In this document: in pieces, positions 17,367-26,140 of the stretch
Position numbering within the stretch: the stretch's first letter is position 1
Layout of the letters: each line of letters opens with the position of its first letter
Origin: Gemmatimonadota bacterium
GTDB taxonomy: Bacteria > Gemmatimonadota > Gemmatimonadetes > Longimicrobiales > Gaopeijiaceae
DNA length: 64,000 nucleotides
Reading direction: 5' to 3'
NCBI GenBank assembly: GCA_030428885.1
Contig: JAUIEJ010000006.1
Coordinates: forward strand, 310,001 to 374,000
Notes under the pieces: generated by a model
Seen by the model: only the letters and a program-made list of their open reading frames with translations
Told to the model about the DNA's origin: nothing
The model's database searches: none
Program-made: the position numbers and the translations under genes

Positions 17367-18497
17367 ATGAAGTTCACCATCACGCGTCAGAACCTCCACA
17401 ACGGCCTCGCCGCCGTTTCGGCCAGCATCCCCAGCAAGACCACCTTGCCGGTGCTGTCGAACATTCTCTTCGAAACCGAGGAGGACGGGGTCTGGATGAG
17501 TGGCACCGACCTCGACGTGTCGGTGCGCGTGAAGGTGCCGGCCGAGATCCACGAGGCCGGAAGCCTGACCGCTCCGGGCAAGAAGCTCCAGGAGATCACC
17601 CGCGAACTGCCCTCCCAACCGGTGGAGATCTCCACCCGATCGGATCAGATCGCCCTCCGCTGCGGCGCGAGCCACTTCAAGCTCAACGGCCTCCCTGCCG
17701 ACGAATTCCCCTCGCTCCCGGCCGTGGACTTCGACTCGGCGGTGTCGGTGGGGGGAGACGACCTCCAGAGCCTCATCCAGCACACCTCCTTCGCCGTCTC
17801 CACCGAGGAGAGTCGCCCGATCCTGAACGGAGTCCTCTGGGAACTCCGGGAGGGATCCATGCGCATGGTGGCCACCAACGGTCATCGCCTGGCCCGCATG
17901 GGGGTTCCCACCGGGCCCGGTTCCATCACGAGCACCGACTTCATCGTGCCGCCGGCGGCCCTGTCCCAGGTGCAGCGTCTGCTGAAGGACGCCGACGAGA
18001 TCCAGGTCGCCTGGGACCACGGCGCCGACGGTGGAGCGCGCAAGAATCACCTCGGCTTCCGGGCCGGGCCCACCGAGGTCTACACACGCCTCATCGAGGG
18101 CACGTATCCGAACTACGAGCAGGTGATTCCCAAGGACAACGACAAGGAAGCCACCGTCGACAAGAAGACCCTGGAGTCGGCGGTACGCCGGATGGCGGTC
18201 GTGGCCTCGGACCAGACCCATCGCATCCGCCTGCGGTTCGAGCAGGATCGGGTGCACCTGAACGTCCTCACGCCCGACCTGGGAGAGGGCCACGACGAAC
18301 TCGAGCTCTCCTACGGCGGCGAGGAGATGGAGATCGGCTTCAACGCCAACTACCTCCTCGAGGTGCTGCGCTACATGCCGTCGTCGGACGTGAAGCTGAG
18401 CTTCAAGGCACCGGAGCGGGCCGCCACCATCGAGCCCGTGGGCGACGACGCCATGGACTACCTCTGCCTGGTCATGCCCCTGCGCCTGCTGGACTGA
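17367..18497 (+). CDS. dnaN: DNA polymerase III sliding clamp, beta subunit
   Basis: A 376-residue clamp with three repeated domains. It begins MKFTITRQNLHNGLAAV and ends with the conserved MDYLCLVMPLRL; intermediate blocks include TLPVLSNILFE, STEESRPILNGVLWE (domain 2) and GTYPNYEQVIP (domain 3). GGAG lies 8 bases before the ATG. The ring tethers DNA polymerase III to DNA. It follows dnaA in the usual order; the next gene, pyrE, converges on it 12 bases downstream. Confidence 0.98.
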   Translation: MKFTITRQNLHNGLAAVSASIPSKTTLPVLSNILFETEEDGVWMSGTDLDVSVRVKVPAEIHEAGSLTAPGKKLQEITRELPSQPVEISTRSDQIALRCGASHFKLNGLPADEFPSLPAVDFDSAVSVGGDDLQSLIQHTSFAVSTEESRPILNGVLWELREGSMRMVATNGHRLARMGVPTGPGSITSTDFIVPPAALSQVQRLLKDADEIQVAWDHGADGGARKNHLGFRAGPTEVYTRLIEGTYPNYEQVIPKDNDKEATVDKKTLESAVRRMAVVASDQTHRIRLRFEQDRVHLNVLTPDLGEGHDELELSYGGEEMEIGFNANYLLEVLRYMPSSDVKLSFKAPERAATIEPVGDDAMDYLCLVMPLRLLD

Positions 18498-18499
18498 CC

Positions 18500-18517
18500 C
18501 CGGGTGAGGTCACCCGG
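18500..18517. terminator. Palindromic hairpin between convergent dnaN and pyrE
   Basis: CCGGGTGA-GG-TCACCCGG is a perfect 8-bp inverted repeat in the 12-base gap between the two stop codons, overlapping the pyrE stop. No T-run follows, so termination, if any, would be bidirectional and U-tract independent. Confidence 0.45.
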
Positions 18518-19070
18518 CCCGGGCGGCCTCCAGGAGCTCGGCTCCGGTGAACACGGCCACGAGAGGGAGGTCGGCGGCGTCCAGGCGCTCCCGGCCTCCC
18601 TCTTCCCGATCGACCAGCGTCAGCACGCCGGCGATGGTGCAGCCGTAGTCCCGGAGCACCTCCACCGCTTTCAGGGCGCTGCCGCCACTGGTCATGGAGT
18701 CCTCCACCACCAGGCAGCGGGCATCGGTGGGGAGGCCCCCTTCGACCTGCTGGCCCGTCCCATGGCCCTTGGGCTGTTTGCGCACCGAGAACGCGTCCCG
18801 GGGGTCGCCCCGATCGAAACTCTCCCGGGCGATGGCGTAGGCCACGGGGTCGGCTCCCATGGTGAGTCCCCCCACGTGGGTGAAGTCCAGCCCGCTGGCG
18901 CGGAGGGCGTCCCAGCATACCTTCCCCGTGAGGGCCTGCCCCTCGGCCGACATGGTCGTGCGGCGGGCATCCACGTAGTACGACGAACGTGCGCCGCTTG
19001 CGAGGGTAAACTCTCCCAGGCGGACGGATCGCTCCACCAGGAGCGCCTTGAGTCGGGTGCGAGATTCCAT
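18510..19070 (-). CDS. pyrE: Orotate phosphoribosyltransferase
   Basis: A 186-residue type I phosphoribosyltransferase with the PRPP-binding motif CLVVEDSMTSGGSALKAVE near residue 115 and SSYYVDARRTTMSAEG near residue 30. It converts orotate and PRPP to OMP in pyrimidine synthesis. The open frame extends far upstream, antisense to the lipoprotein gene; ATG 19070 (MESRTRLKALLVERSV) was chosen because OPRTases begin about 20 residues before the FTLASG motif. No other pyr gene is nearby. Confidence 0.95.
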   Translation of the reverse strand: MESRTRLKALLVERSVRLGEFTLASGARSSYYVDARRTTMSAEGQALTGKVCWDALRASGLDFTHVGGLTMGADPVAYAIARESFDRGDPRDAFSVRKQPKGHGTGQQVEGGLPTDARCLVVEDSMTSGGSALKAVEVLRDYGCTIAGVLTLVDREEGGRERLDAADLPLVAVFTGAELLEAARAG

Positions 19071-19112
19071 GCCGCCATCCTCTCGCTCCCAGTCCCCCAT
19101 CGTCAACCCTTC

Positions 19113-20090
19113 ATGATGCGTCTCCCCCGCCATCTTCCCCGGACCCTCGCCCTCGGAGCCGCCCTGGCGGTCACCGCGTGCGAGAGCAGCGGCCCCGTGG
19201 ATCCCGGCACCCTCCGCTTCGGGCAGATCGGATCCATGCAGCTCACGGTGGTCACGCCGCTGGCTCTGGGGCTGGGAGAAACGCAGCAGATCCTCTCCTG
19301 GGACTCGGACGGGTTCTGGAGCGTGGAGGAGGAAGTGCGCTATCGGGGGCTCGTAGGCGACGCCACGGGTCGCAGCATCGAGGGATCGCCCGATCCCCTG
19401 GCCAACGCGTACGCCCAGTGGATCACCGACGTCAACGACAACCCCGGGCTGACGTTGTTCGTGGACGATCTGGACCCGGAGCTGGACCCCGACTGCCTGG
19501 TCACCCAGTCCCGGATCACCCTGGCCATCCACGACGACACGAAGAACGAGACCCGGAGTTGGACCCGCTGCGTGCCGGGCTTCCTCCAGGACCTGGGCTT
19601 CAACGCCGGTCCCGATCCCTCGGCGCCCCGGGTGGCGAATCTGGCCCGCCTGGCGCGGGACTACACCGTGGGACAGGACTTCCGGTCGTCCCACGAAGCC
19701 ACCCAGCCGTTCGGCACCCTGGACAAGGGCGACGACACCCCGTCGGGGCTCACCTCCCCCACCATCATCCAGACGGCGTCCCATTTCGAGGGGTTCTGGG
19801 CCCTCCACGCCCCCGGGACCGAGCCGCCCCCCGTGGACTTCGAGGCCGAGACGGTCATCGTGGCGGCCCAGGGCGAGCGGAGGGAGGCGGGCGACAGCCT
19901 GTCGGTCCGGGCGGTGCGACCCACGGGCATCCAGGGTGCGGTCATCACCCTGGTGGAACGGGTGCCCGGGGACTTCTGCTCCCCCGCCGAGTTGACCCAC
20001 GTGCCCTATCACGTAGTGGTGACGCCACGCCTGCCCGATCCCGTGAGCTTCCAGTCTCCCATCCTCGTGGAGCTGGTGGACTGCGGATGA
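19113..20090 (+). CDS. Lipoprotein with a possible PrcB-like C-terminal domain
   Basis: A 325-residue protein with a short basic N-terminus, hydrophobic core and lipobox VTAC (Cys at about residue 24), so it is lipid-anchored. The first 200 residues match no family I recognise. The last 90 (VDFEAETVIVAAQG..., then PYHVVVTPRL) resemble the PrcB C-terminal beta domain of protease-associated proteins; this is a weak resemblance by eye. ATG 19113 or 19116 start it, divergent from pyrE with 42 bases between. The histidine kinase gene follows after 28 bases, suggesting one transcript. Confidence 0.75.
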   Translation: MMRLPRHLPRTLALGAALAVTACESSGPVDPGTLRFGQIGSMQLTVVTPLALGLGETQQILSWDSDGFWSVEEEVRYRGLVGDATGRSIEGSPDPLANAYAQWITDVNDNPGLTLFVDDLDPELDPDCLVTQSRITLAIHDDTKNETRSWTRCVPGFLQDLGFNAGPDPSAPRVANLARLARDYTVGQDFRSSHEATQPFGTLDKGDDTPSGLTSPTIIQTASHFEGFWALHAPGTEPPPVDFEAETVIVAAQGERREAGDSLSVRAVRPTGIQGAVITLVERVPGDFCSPAELTHVPYHVVVTPRLPDPVSFQSPILVELVDCG

Positions 20091-20118
20091 GGTTCGGGCC
20101 CGTCGCCGAGGTCACGCG

Positions 20119-21546
20119 GTGCTGACCCGGGTCTCCATTCGTGGCCGGTTCGTCGTCCTCCTGGCGGCGTTCTCCTTTCTCCTGGCGGTGCTCTTCGGCT
20201 ACATGGCCTGGCGGGTCGCGGGCACGGCCCTGGAGTCGGAGCTGGAGCAACGACTCGTGCAGGTCGTGGGAGCCGTCGCGAAGACCAACATGGAGCCGGA
20301 CTTCTACGCCAGCTTCCAACCCGGTGACGAAGACACCGACAGCTACGGTGCGGCTCAGGCCAAACTCGACAGTCTGGCCACGCACTACGTGGCCGACGCC
20401 TGGATTCTCCGTCCGGACGGACGGTCGGTGGTGGCCCGAGAGAGCCCGGACGAACTGCCCATCGGCGGCCCCCTCCGGTTCCTGGCCCCCTACACGTCGG
20501 AGATCCGCCTGGCCCAACGGGACGGGAGCTCGACCTCGCCCATCTGGTACGACAACGCCGGCGCCCCCTACAAGTACGGCTTCGCCTCGTTCGGCGGGTT
20601 GATCCTGGCGGTGCAGATGCCCGCCGACCTGTACGAACCCCTGGGCCGCCTCCAGCGGGCCCTGATCTTCGGCAGCCTCTTCGCCCTGGGCCTGTCGTTC
20701 CTCCTGGGCACGTTCCTGGCCGCCAACATCGCCTACCCCCTGGAGCGCCTGGTGCGGGCTGCGGGACGCATCCAGCGGGGTTACCTCGACCGCCCCGTCC
20801 GCCTGGACCGGGACGACGAACTGGGACGCCTCGCCGAGGCCATGGAGCGCATGCGGAAGGGCGTGCTCGAGCGCGACGAACAGTTGCGCCTCATGCTGGC
20901 CCAGGTGGCTCACGAGATCCGCAACCCCCTGGGGGGCCTCGAACTCTTCGCCACCGCGGCCATCGACGCCGAGGACCGAACCGAACGGAAGCGCCTCATC
21001 GACCGGGTCCGGGGGGAAGTGGGGGCCCTGAACCGCATCATCAACGACTTCCTGGCCTTCGCCCGTCCCACCGCTGTGGAGATGGCGGCCGTGGACGTCC
21101 GCATGCCCACCCGGGAGGCGGTGGAGCTCGCCACGGCCCAGGGGCGGGGGCACGACGCCCGGGTGGAACTGCTCCTGCCCCGGGAGCCCCTGGTGGCTCG
21201 GGCCAATCCCGAACAGGTGAAGCGGGTGGTGCTCAACCTGGTGCAGAACGCCTTCTCGGTATCCGACCGGGTGGTGGTCCGGGGACTCCCGGTGGGGGGC
21301 GAGACCCTCATCGCCGTGGCCGACGACGGCCCCGGCGTGCCCGCCGATCAGCGGGAGCGGATCTTCGAACCCTTCGTCACCGACAAGGAGAAGGGCGCCG
21401 GACTGGGACTCGCCATCGTGAAGCGCGACATGGAGGCCATGGACGGGCGGGTGGAGGTGGGTGACGCCCAGGAGTCGGGCGTTGGGACCGGTGCCGAGTT
21501 CCGGGTATATTTTCCCGGTTTGGAAGACCCCCCCAGGGAGGAATAG
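20119..21546 (+). CDS. Membrane sensor histidine kinase
   Basis: A 475-residue kinase: TM1 (about 11-30), an extracytoplasmic sensor of roughly 150 residues, TM2 (about 183-208), HAMP (about 208-255), dimerisation domain with phospho-acceptor His near residue 265 (HEIRNPLGGLE), and a C-terminal ATPase with N box NLVQNAF, G1 DDGPGVP and G2 GLGLAIV. The GTG start has GAGG 7 bases before it. Six bases downstream lies the NtrC-family regulator, its evident partner; HEIRNP-type kinases commonly pair with such regulators. The sensed signal is unknown. Confidence 0.93.
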   Translation: MLTRVSIRGRFVVLLAAFSFLLAVLFGYMAWRVAGTALESELEQRLVQVVGAVAKTNMEPDFYASFQPGDEDTDSYGAAQAKLDSLATHYVADAWILRPDGRSVVARESPDELPIGGPLRFLAPYTSEIRLAQRDGSSTSPIWYDNAGAPYKYGFASFGGLILAVQMPADLYEPLGRLQRALIFGSLFALGLSFLLGTFLAANIAYPLERLVRAAGRIQRGYLDRPVRLDRDDELGRLAEAMERMRKGVLERDEQLRLMLAQVAHEIRNPLGGLELFATAAIDAEDRTERKRLIDRVRGEVGALNRIINDFLAFARPTAVEMAAVDVRMPTREAVELATAQGRGHDARVELLLPREPLVARANPEQVKRVVLNLVQNAFSVSDRVVVRGLPVGGETLIAVADDGPGVPADQRERIFEPFVTDKEKGAGLGLAIVKRDMEAMDGRVEVGDAQESGVGTGAEFRVYFPGLEDPPREE

Positions 21547-21552
21547 GCCCGC

Positions 21553-22968
21553 ATGGCCGACATCCTGATCATCGACGACCACGACTCCATGCGGGAAGGG
21601 TTGGAGATCCACCTCCGCCGCCGGGGCCATCGCACGCTGGCCGCCACCGGCGGGCGGGCGGGCCTCGATCTCCTCCAGGAGTCCCCCGTGGACCTGGTCA
21701 TCACCGACCTGAAGATGGCCAAGGTCGACGGCATGCAGGTGCTCCGGGAGGTGAAGCAGACCGCCCCCGAGACCGAAGTGCTCGTCATCACCGGCTACGG
21801 CACCATCGAGACCGCCGTGGAGGCCATGAAGCTCGGAGCCGCCGACTTCATCACCAAGCCGTTTTCGTCGGAGGAATTCGGGGTCAAGGTCGACCGCCTG
21901 GTGGCCGACAGCGCCGAGAAGGCCCGGCTCCGCAAGGAGAATCTGGCCCTCCGGGTCGAAAACGCCGCCCTCAAGGAGGAGGGGGGAGACGTCCGCTACG
22001 GCGAGATCGTGGGAGACTCGGCCCCCATGCAGGAGGTCTTCCGTTGGATCGAGCGGGTGGCCCGCAGCGACTCCACGGTCATGGTGTACGGCGAGTCGGG
22101 CACCGGAAAGGAACTGGTCGCCCGGGCCGTCCACGCCGGGAGCCGCCGGCGCGACCGCCCCTTCGTCCGGGTGAATTGCGGCGCCCTGGCCGAGGGCCTG
22201 CTGGATTCGGAGCTCTTCGGCCACGAAAAGGGCGCCTTCACCGGGGCCGAGCGCCGCCGCCGGGGCCGGTTCGAACTCGCCGACTCGGGCACCCTCTTCC
22301 TCGACGAGATCGCCACCATCAGCCACGCCACCCAGGTGCGGCTTCTGCGGGTGCTCCAGGAACGGGAGCTGGAGCGGGTGGGGGGCGAGGAGACGATCCC
22401 GGTGGACGTGCGGATCGTGGCGGCCACCAACACCCCGCCCGACGAGCTCCTGGCCGGCGAGTTCCGGGAGGACCTCTTCTACCGCCTCCACGTGGTGCCC
22501 ATCCAGCTCCCCCCGCTTCGGGCCCGGAAGGAAGACATTCCCCTCCTGGTGTCCCATTTCCTGGACAAGCTCCGGGATCGCACCGGTTCACCCGTGCGCG
22601 GCGTGGGCGATTCGGCCCTGGACGCCCTCATGGCCCACGATTGGCCCGGAAACGTCCGGGAGCTGGAGAACGTGGTGGAGCGGGCCCTGGTGCTGGCCGA
22701 TTGTGAGGTTCTGGCGGCCGACGACCTCCCGCCCCTGGGAGAAAACGGCCGGTCCGCCCCCCTGCCCGACATCGGTCCCACTACCGCCGGCACGTCGTTT
22801 CCCGACGGCGGCATGGACCTGAATCGGGCCATGGAAGGCCTTGAGGAACGACTCTTGCGGCAAGCACTCGAGCAGGCCGAGGGCGTCAAGGCCGAAGCTG
22901 CCCGATTGCTAGGACTCAAGCCGAGCGCCCTCTACTACAAACTGGAGAAGTACGGGATCGAGGCGTGA
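21553..22968 (+). CDS. Sigma-54-dependent NtrC-family response regulator
   Basis: A 471-residue regulator with a receiver domain (phospho-acceptor Asp52 in ITDLKM; Lys in ITKPFSS), a AAA+ domain with Walker A GESGTGKE, the sigma-54-contacting loop GAFTGA, and a C-terminal Fis-type HTH (EAARLLGLKPSALYYKLEKYG). An AGGAGGAAT ribosome site precedes the ATG. Because GAFTGA is intact, it should activate sigma-54 promoters. Its stop overlaps the next gene's GTG start by 4 bases, tying it to two envelope genes that may belong to its regulon or sensory system. Confidence 0.95.
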   Translation: MADILIIDDHDSMREGLEIHLRRRGHRTLAATGGRAGLDLLQESPVDLVITDLKMAKVDGMQVLREVKQTAPETEVLVITGYGTIETAVEAMKLGAADFITKPFSSEEFGVKVDRLVADSAEKARLRKENLALRVENAALKEEGGDVRYGEIVGDSAPMQEVFRWIERVARSDSTVMVYGESGTGKELVARAVHAGSRRRDRPFVRVNCGALAEGLLDSELFGHEKGAFTGAERRRRGRFELADSGTLFLDEIATISHATQVRLLRVLQERELERVGGEETIPVDVRIVAATNTPPDELLAGEFREDLFYRLHVVPIQLPPLRARKEDIPLLVSHFLDKLRDRTGSPVRGVGDSALDALMAHDWPGNVRELENVVERALVLADCEVLAADDLPPLGENGRSAPLPDIGPTTAGTSFPDGGMDLNRAMEGLEERLLRQALEQAEGVKAEAARLLGLKPSALYYKLEKYGIEA

Positions 22969-23927
22969 GAATCCGAAGGACATCGACAGGAATTCGACGA
23001 TGGGGCCGGGTGCTGCACCCGGCCCTCGTCGTCCTGTGGATGGGCGCGTTCGGAGTCCCGAATCCCGCCGCCGCCCAGGACGATCCGGTCCTGGCCACCT
23101 ATCAGCGGCAGGGCCTGCGATACGAGGCGGCAGAAGATGCCTATCAGGCCGCCCTCACCGCCCGGCGGGTGATCCAGTCCGACTTCGACGCCCAGCTCGA
23201 CTCGGTGCGCATCGCCCGGGCCTCGGGCGACCAGGCGGCCTTCGATCGGGCCTCGGAGCGCAACATGCTCCTGGCCCGGGAGCTCTCCCGGGCCGACCGG
23301 CGCGTGGAAGCCACCTCCGATTCCCTCCAGGTGGCTCGACGGGAATACCTCGACGCCATGGACGCCCGGGTGACGGCACTGCTGGAACGGCAGGACTCGG
23401 CCACGACCCGGGACGAAGCGCAGCGGATCAGCGCCCTCCTCGCCGATCTCCGCAATCAGTACCGGGAACTCGAGTCGTCTTCAGACATCTTCACGCCCCA
23501 GGCACTCGTCCTCACCGGGGTTTTGGCGTACAATCCTACGGATACCCCGTCCCGTCTGCGTCAGAAGGTCGAGCTCGCCACCCGGCGGATCGAAGAGATG
23601 CAGGCCCGCATCGCCGAGGCCGATGACCGCATCGAGGGCATCGAGCAGCGCATCCAGCTCGCCCGTCAGTCGGACAACTTCCAGTCGTCCCTCGGGCGGT
23701 TCGACGACATCGCCGTGCCCGTGGGTGCACCGGGGCAGAGCCGTTCCCAGGGAGATCAGGCGGTGAGCGACTCCACCGGCGTCCTCACCGAACCCCAGAG
23801 CCTGGAGGAACAGCTCCGGGGCTGGCGGGAACTGCGGGGTCAGCTCGAGGAGATGCTCGGAAGCTTCCTGCGGCTCCGGGAGGAGCTCGAGGCCCACATC
23901 GGCGCCGATCGTCCGAGGCGCCGGTGA
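22965..23927 (+). CDS. Exported coiled-coil protein of unknown function
   Basis: A 320-residue protein with a probable signal peptide (hydrophobic core ALVVLWMGAFGV, cleavage after PAAAQ). Long charged heptad-like helices follow over residues 45-170 and 200-310, with a short non-helical centre (EPQSSDIFTPQALVLTGV-like) between. No enzyme motif is visible. It sits between the sigma-54 regulator and a beta-barrel gene with 4-base overlaps on both sides, so it is likely a periplasmic partner of that barrel or of the upstream kinase. I do not recognise the family. Confidence 0.8.
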   Translation: MRIRRTSTGIRRWGRVLHPALVVLWMGAFGVPNPAAAQDDPVLATYQRQGLRYEAAEDAYQAALTARRVIQSDFDAQLDSVRIARASGDQAAFDRASERNMLLARELSRADRRVEATSDSLQVARREYLDAMDARVTALLERQDSATTRDEAQRISALLADLRNQYRELESSSDIFTPQALVLTGVLAYNPTDTPSRLRQKVELATRRIEEMQARIAEADDRIEGIEQRIQLARQSDNFQSSLGRFDDIAVPVGAPGQSRSQGDQAVSDSTGVLTEPQSLEEQLRGWRELRGQLEEMLGSFLRLREELEAHIGADRPRRR

Positions 23928-25045
23928 AGCGGCGGCTCGGAGTCCTCGCCCTCGTGGGTGCCCTGGCATGGAGCACTCCCGCCGAGGCCCAGCAGTGGGG
24001 CGATCTGGTGGTGACCTTCGGCGTGTCCGGCGAGAACTACGACGGCAACCTGGCCAGCGTCACCGTTCCCGTGGTGGATTCGGCCAACGACGTGGGTGCC
24101 GCCGTGGGCGAGGTGGGCGTTCGGGGCTCGTTCTGGCTGCTCAACCGCACGAACACCAGCGTGCAGGGCTCCTTCGACCTGGGCATGCGCCAGTTCCTGG
24201 CGTCGGGCTTCGAGCTCCGGGACTATTCGCCCCGGGAGCGTTCGGGCCGGGGCACCCTGCAACTGCTCCACCGGGTGGGGAGTCTGGGCGTCCTCCGCCT
24301 CACCGGAGACTCCTGGCGGCGGGCCATCGACGACCGACCCCCCATGCCCCTCTTCCTCCAGCCGGGATACACCCGGTACCGGGGCACGGGGCAGTTCACC
24401 TTCCGGGCGGTGGACGGCGTGACCTTCGACCTCGCCGGCGACGTGGAGCGGGCCGACTACCAGACCCCCGAGAACTACACCCAGATCCGGTTGTTGGACC
24501 GGGACTCCCGGGGGCTGGAGGTGGGGGCTTCCTGGGGGAACGAGTGGCACGTGCGGTTCTTCGGGTCCTTCCGCACGGTGGACTACCCGAACTCGTCGAG
24601 CTTCGACCCCGCCGATCCCATCCGCCACGACGAGACCCTGACGGTGGGCGGCGAGTGGCGCTTCTCCCAATCGGCCGCCTTCCGGGCCGACGTGGGCCTG
24701 GAGGGCATCGTCAATCGATCCAACTCCCGCCGCGTGGAGTACGACGCCTTCCGGGCTCGGGCCCTGGTGGGGGTGCCCCTGCCGTGGTGGGGGCTGGGTG
24801 TGAACCTCTACGCCGTGGTGGCGGGAAAGAGCTACGTCTCGGAAATCCAGTTCGCCCGTCTGGTGCCCGGAGAGGAAGCCGACAACGCCTCGGTGGTCTA
24901 TCTGGACCTGAACCGCGCCCTGGCCCCGAACCTCGACGCCTCCCTGCGATTCGGTTATACCCGGGCCGAGACCGATATCGGCGACGCGTACTACCAGCGG
25001 TACGGCACCAGCTTCTTCCTCAACTACCGTCCCCGCCTCCGCTGA
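23924..25045 (+). CDS. Predicted outer-membrane beta-barrel protein
   Basis: A 373-residue protein with a clear signal peptide (LGVLALVGALAW, cleavage after AEAQ). It has many alternating polar/hydrophobic strands with aromatic girdles (VRGSFWLLN, GQFTFRAVDGV, EWHVRFFGSFRTV, ASLRFGYTRAETDI), ending near the C-terminus in SFFLNYRPRL. No plug or secretin domain is seen. The GTG start overlaps the coiled-coil gene's stop. The 3' end overlaps the convergent phosphopantetheinyl transferase gene by 26 bases. It is the last gene of the kinase-regulator-envelope cluster. Confidence 0.8.
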   Translation: MKRRLGVLALVGALAWSTPAEAQQWGDLVVTFGVSGENYDGNLASVTVPVVDSANDVGAAVGEVGVRGSFWLLNRTNTSVQGSFDLGMRQFLASGFELRDYSPRERSGRGTLQLLHRVGSLGVLRLTGDSWRRAIDDRPPMPLFLQPGYTRYRGTGQFTFRAVDGVTFDLAGDVERADYQTPENYTQIRLLDRDSRGLEVGASWGNEWHVRFFGSFRTVDYPNSSSFDPADPIRHDETLTVGGEWRFSQSAAFRADVGLEGIVNRSNSRRVEYDAFRARALVGVPLPWWGLGVNLYAVVAGKSYVSEIQFARLVPGEEADNASVVYLDLNRALAPNLDASLRFGYTRAETDIGDAYYQRYGTSFFLNYRPRLR

Positions 25046-25739
25046 CCCCGGCCACCGCCCAGGCCATCCAATCGCCGTCGTGGGAGATGGACACACCGCA
25101 GTCCTCCAGGACCCGGGTGTCCAGGTGGAGGTAGGGGGGACTCCGTCCCGCGGGGCCGTCGGGGCAGATCACCTCCAGCCGGGCCTCCTCGACGCCCAGG
25201 AACGCCGCCGCCTCCCGGCGCACGGCCAGGCGCACCAGGGCCGAAGGGAGCCCCCGGATCACCGGACGCTCCGCCTCGGAGAAGTGTCCGTGGCGTAGGC
25301 TCTCCAGGTCGGCGCCGCCGAATCCCCGATGCAGGGCCGCCTGGGCGCCGGCCCCCCACACCGGCAGGGCCCCGGGGCGGGAGGGACGGGCCACCGCCAC
25401 CAGGCGGTCCCGGGTGCCGTGGGTCGTGAGGTCCAGGGCGATGTCCCCGTACTGGACGCGCCCGGCATCGAGATCCACCCGGAACGCCGCATGGGCGAAG
25501 ACCGGGGGGGCTCCCCGCAGCAGGGTGGCGGCCTTGAAGGCGGCCTCCTTCGCCGCCCAATGGGCCCAGAAGGCGCTTCCGGGGTCCGGGGCCTCCACGA
25601 CGCGCCGACGTTCCTCCTCGGCCAGCACCCGCTCCACGGTGCGGGAGCGGGGAAGCCCCCGGAGCACCCGGGGCGTCCGCAGGTCCACCACGTCGATCCC
25701 CACCACCGCCGCCGGGCGCAGCGGCCCCGGGTGGGTCAT
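25020..25739 (-). CDS. 4'-phosphopantetheinyl transferase superfamily protein
   Basis: A 239-residue protein. The magnesium motif GIDVVDL lies near residue 13 and WAHWAAKEAAFKA near residue 65, both hallmarks of holo-ACP synthases. A C-terminal SISHDGDWMAWA block resembles the family's conserved SxSH element. It would attach 4'-phosphopantetheine from CoA to a carrier protein. Its length is about twice AcpS but near Sfp-type enzymes, and the motif order is AcpS-like. Its ATG shares one base with the thioesterase stop (TGATG). No carrier protein or synthase gene lies nearby. Confidence 0.82.
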   Translation of the reverse strand: MTHPGPLRPAAVVGIDVVDLRTPRVLRGLPRSRTVERVLAEEERRRVVEAPDPGSAFWAHWAAKEAAFKAATLLRGAPPVFAHAAFRVDLDAGRVQYGDIALDLTTHGTRDRLVAVARPSRPGALPVWGAGAQAALHRGFGGADLESLRHGHFSEAERPVIRGLPSALVRLAVRREAAAFLGVEEARLEVICPDGPAGRSPPYLHLDTRVLEDCGVSISHDGDWMAWAVAGVSGGGDGS

Positions 25740-26140
25740 CAGGGCGCCCCCAGGGCGGCGCGGACGTCGTCGGGAATGCGGGTCGGCTTCCCGTGGGCGC
25801 CCACCCACACCACCACCACTCGAGCCCGGGCGAAGACGGTCTCGGGCCCGCCGGGCGCGTGGGCCACCTGCTCCAGGGTCATGGACGAGTTCCGGATCTC
25901 GGCCGGTGCGGTGCGGATGCGCACGGCCTGCCCCAGGCGCGCCTCCCGGACGTAGTCCACCTCGACTCGGGCCACGTGGATCCCCACGCCGTCGGCCAGG
26001 AGGACGGCCGGGGGAAAGCCCGCGGCCTCCAGCGCCTGGAAGCGCGCGTACTCGAAGTGGTTCAGGAAGACGGCGTGGTTGAGGTGCCCGAACCCGTCGA
26101 GTTCGTAGCTGCGCACTTCGACATCGGTATGGTGGATCAC
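25739..26140 (-). CDS. Acyl-CoA thioesterase, hotdog fold (YbgC/FadM-like)
   Basis: A 133-residue single hotdog-domain protein. The catalytic segment SYELDGFGHLNHAVFLNHFEYAR corresponds to the family's DxxGHVNNxxYxxxxE, with the expected Asp and the Tyr replaced by Phe. The body then follows with VDYVREARLGQAVRIRT. It should hydrolyse acyl-CoA or acyl-ACP thioesters. GTG 26140 overlaps the LuxR gene stop (GTGA) and its own stop overlaps the PPTase start, so all three are translationally coupled. Confidence 0.88.
   Translation of the reverse strand: MIHHTDVEVRSYELDGFGHLNHAVFLNHFEYARFQALEAAGFPPAVLLADGVGIHVARVEVDYVREARLGQAVRIRTAPAEIRNSSMTLEQVAHAPGGPETVFARARVVVVWVGAHGKPTRIPDDVRAALGAP

Noticed and set aside
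19945-22557. 870-codon minus-strand open frame opposite the histidine kinase and NtrC-type regulator
   Set aside because: Antisense shadow of two well-defined signalling genes.
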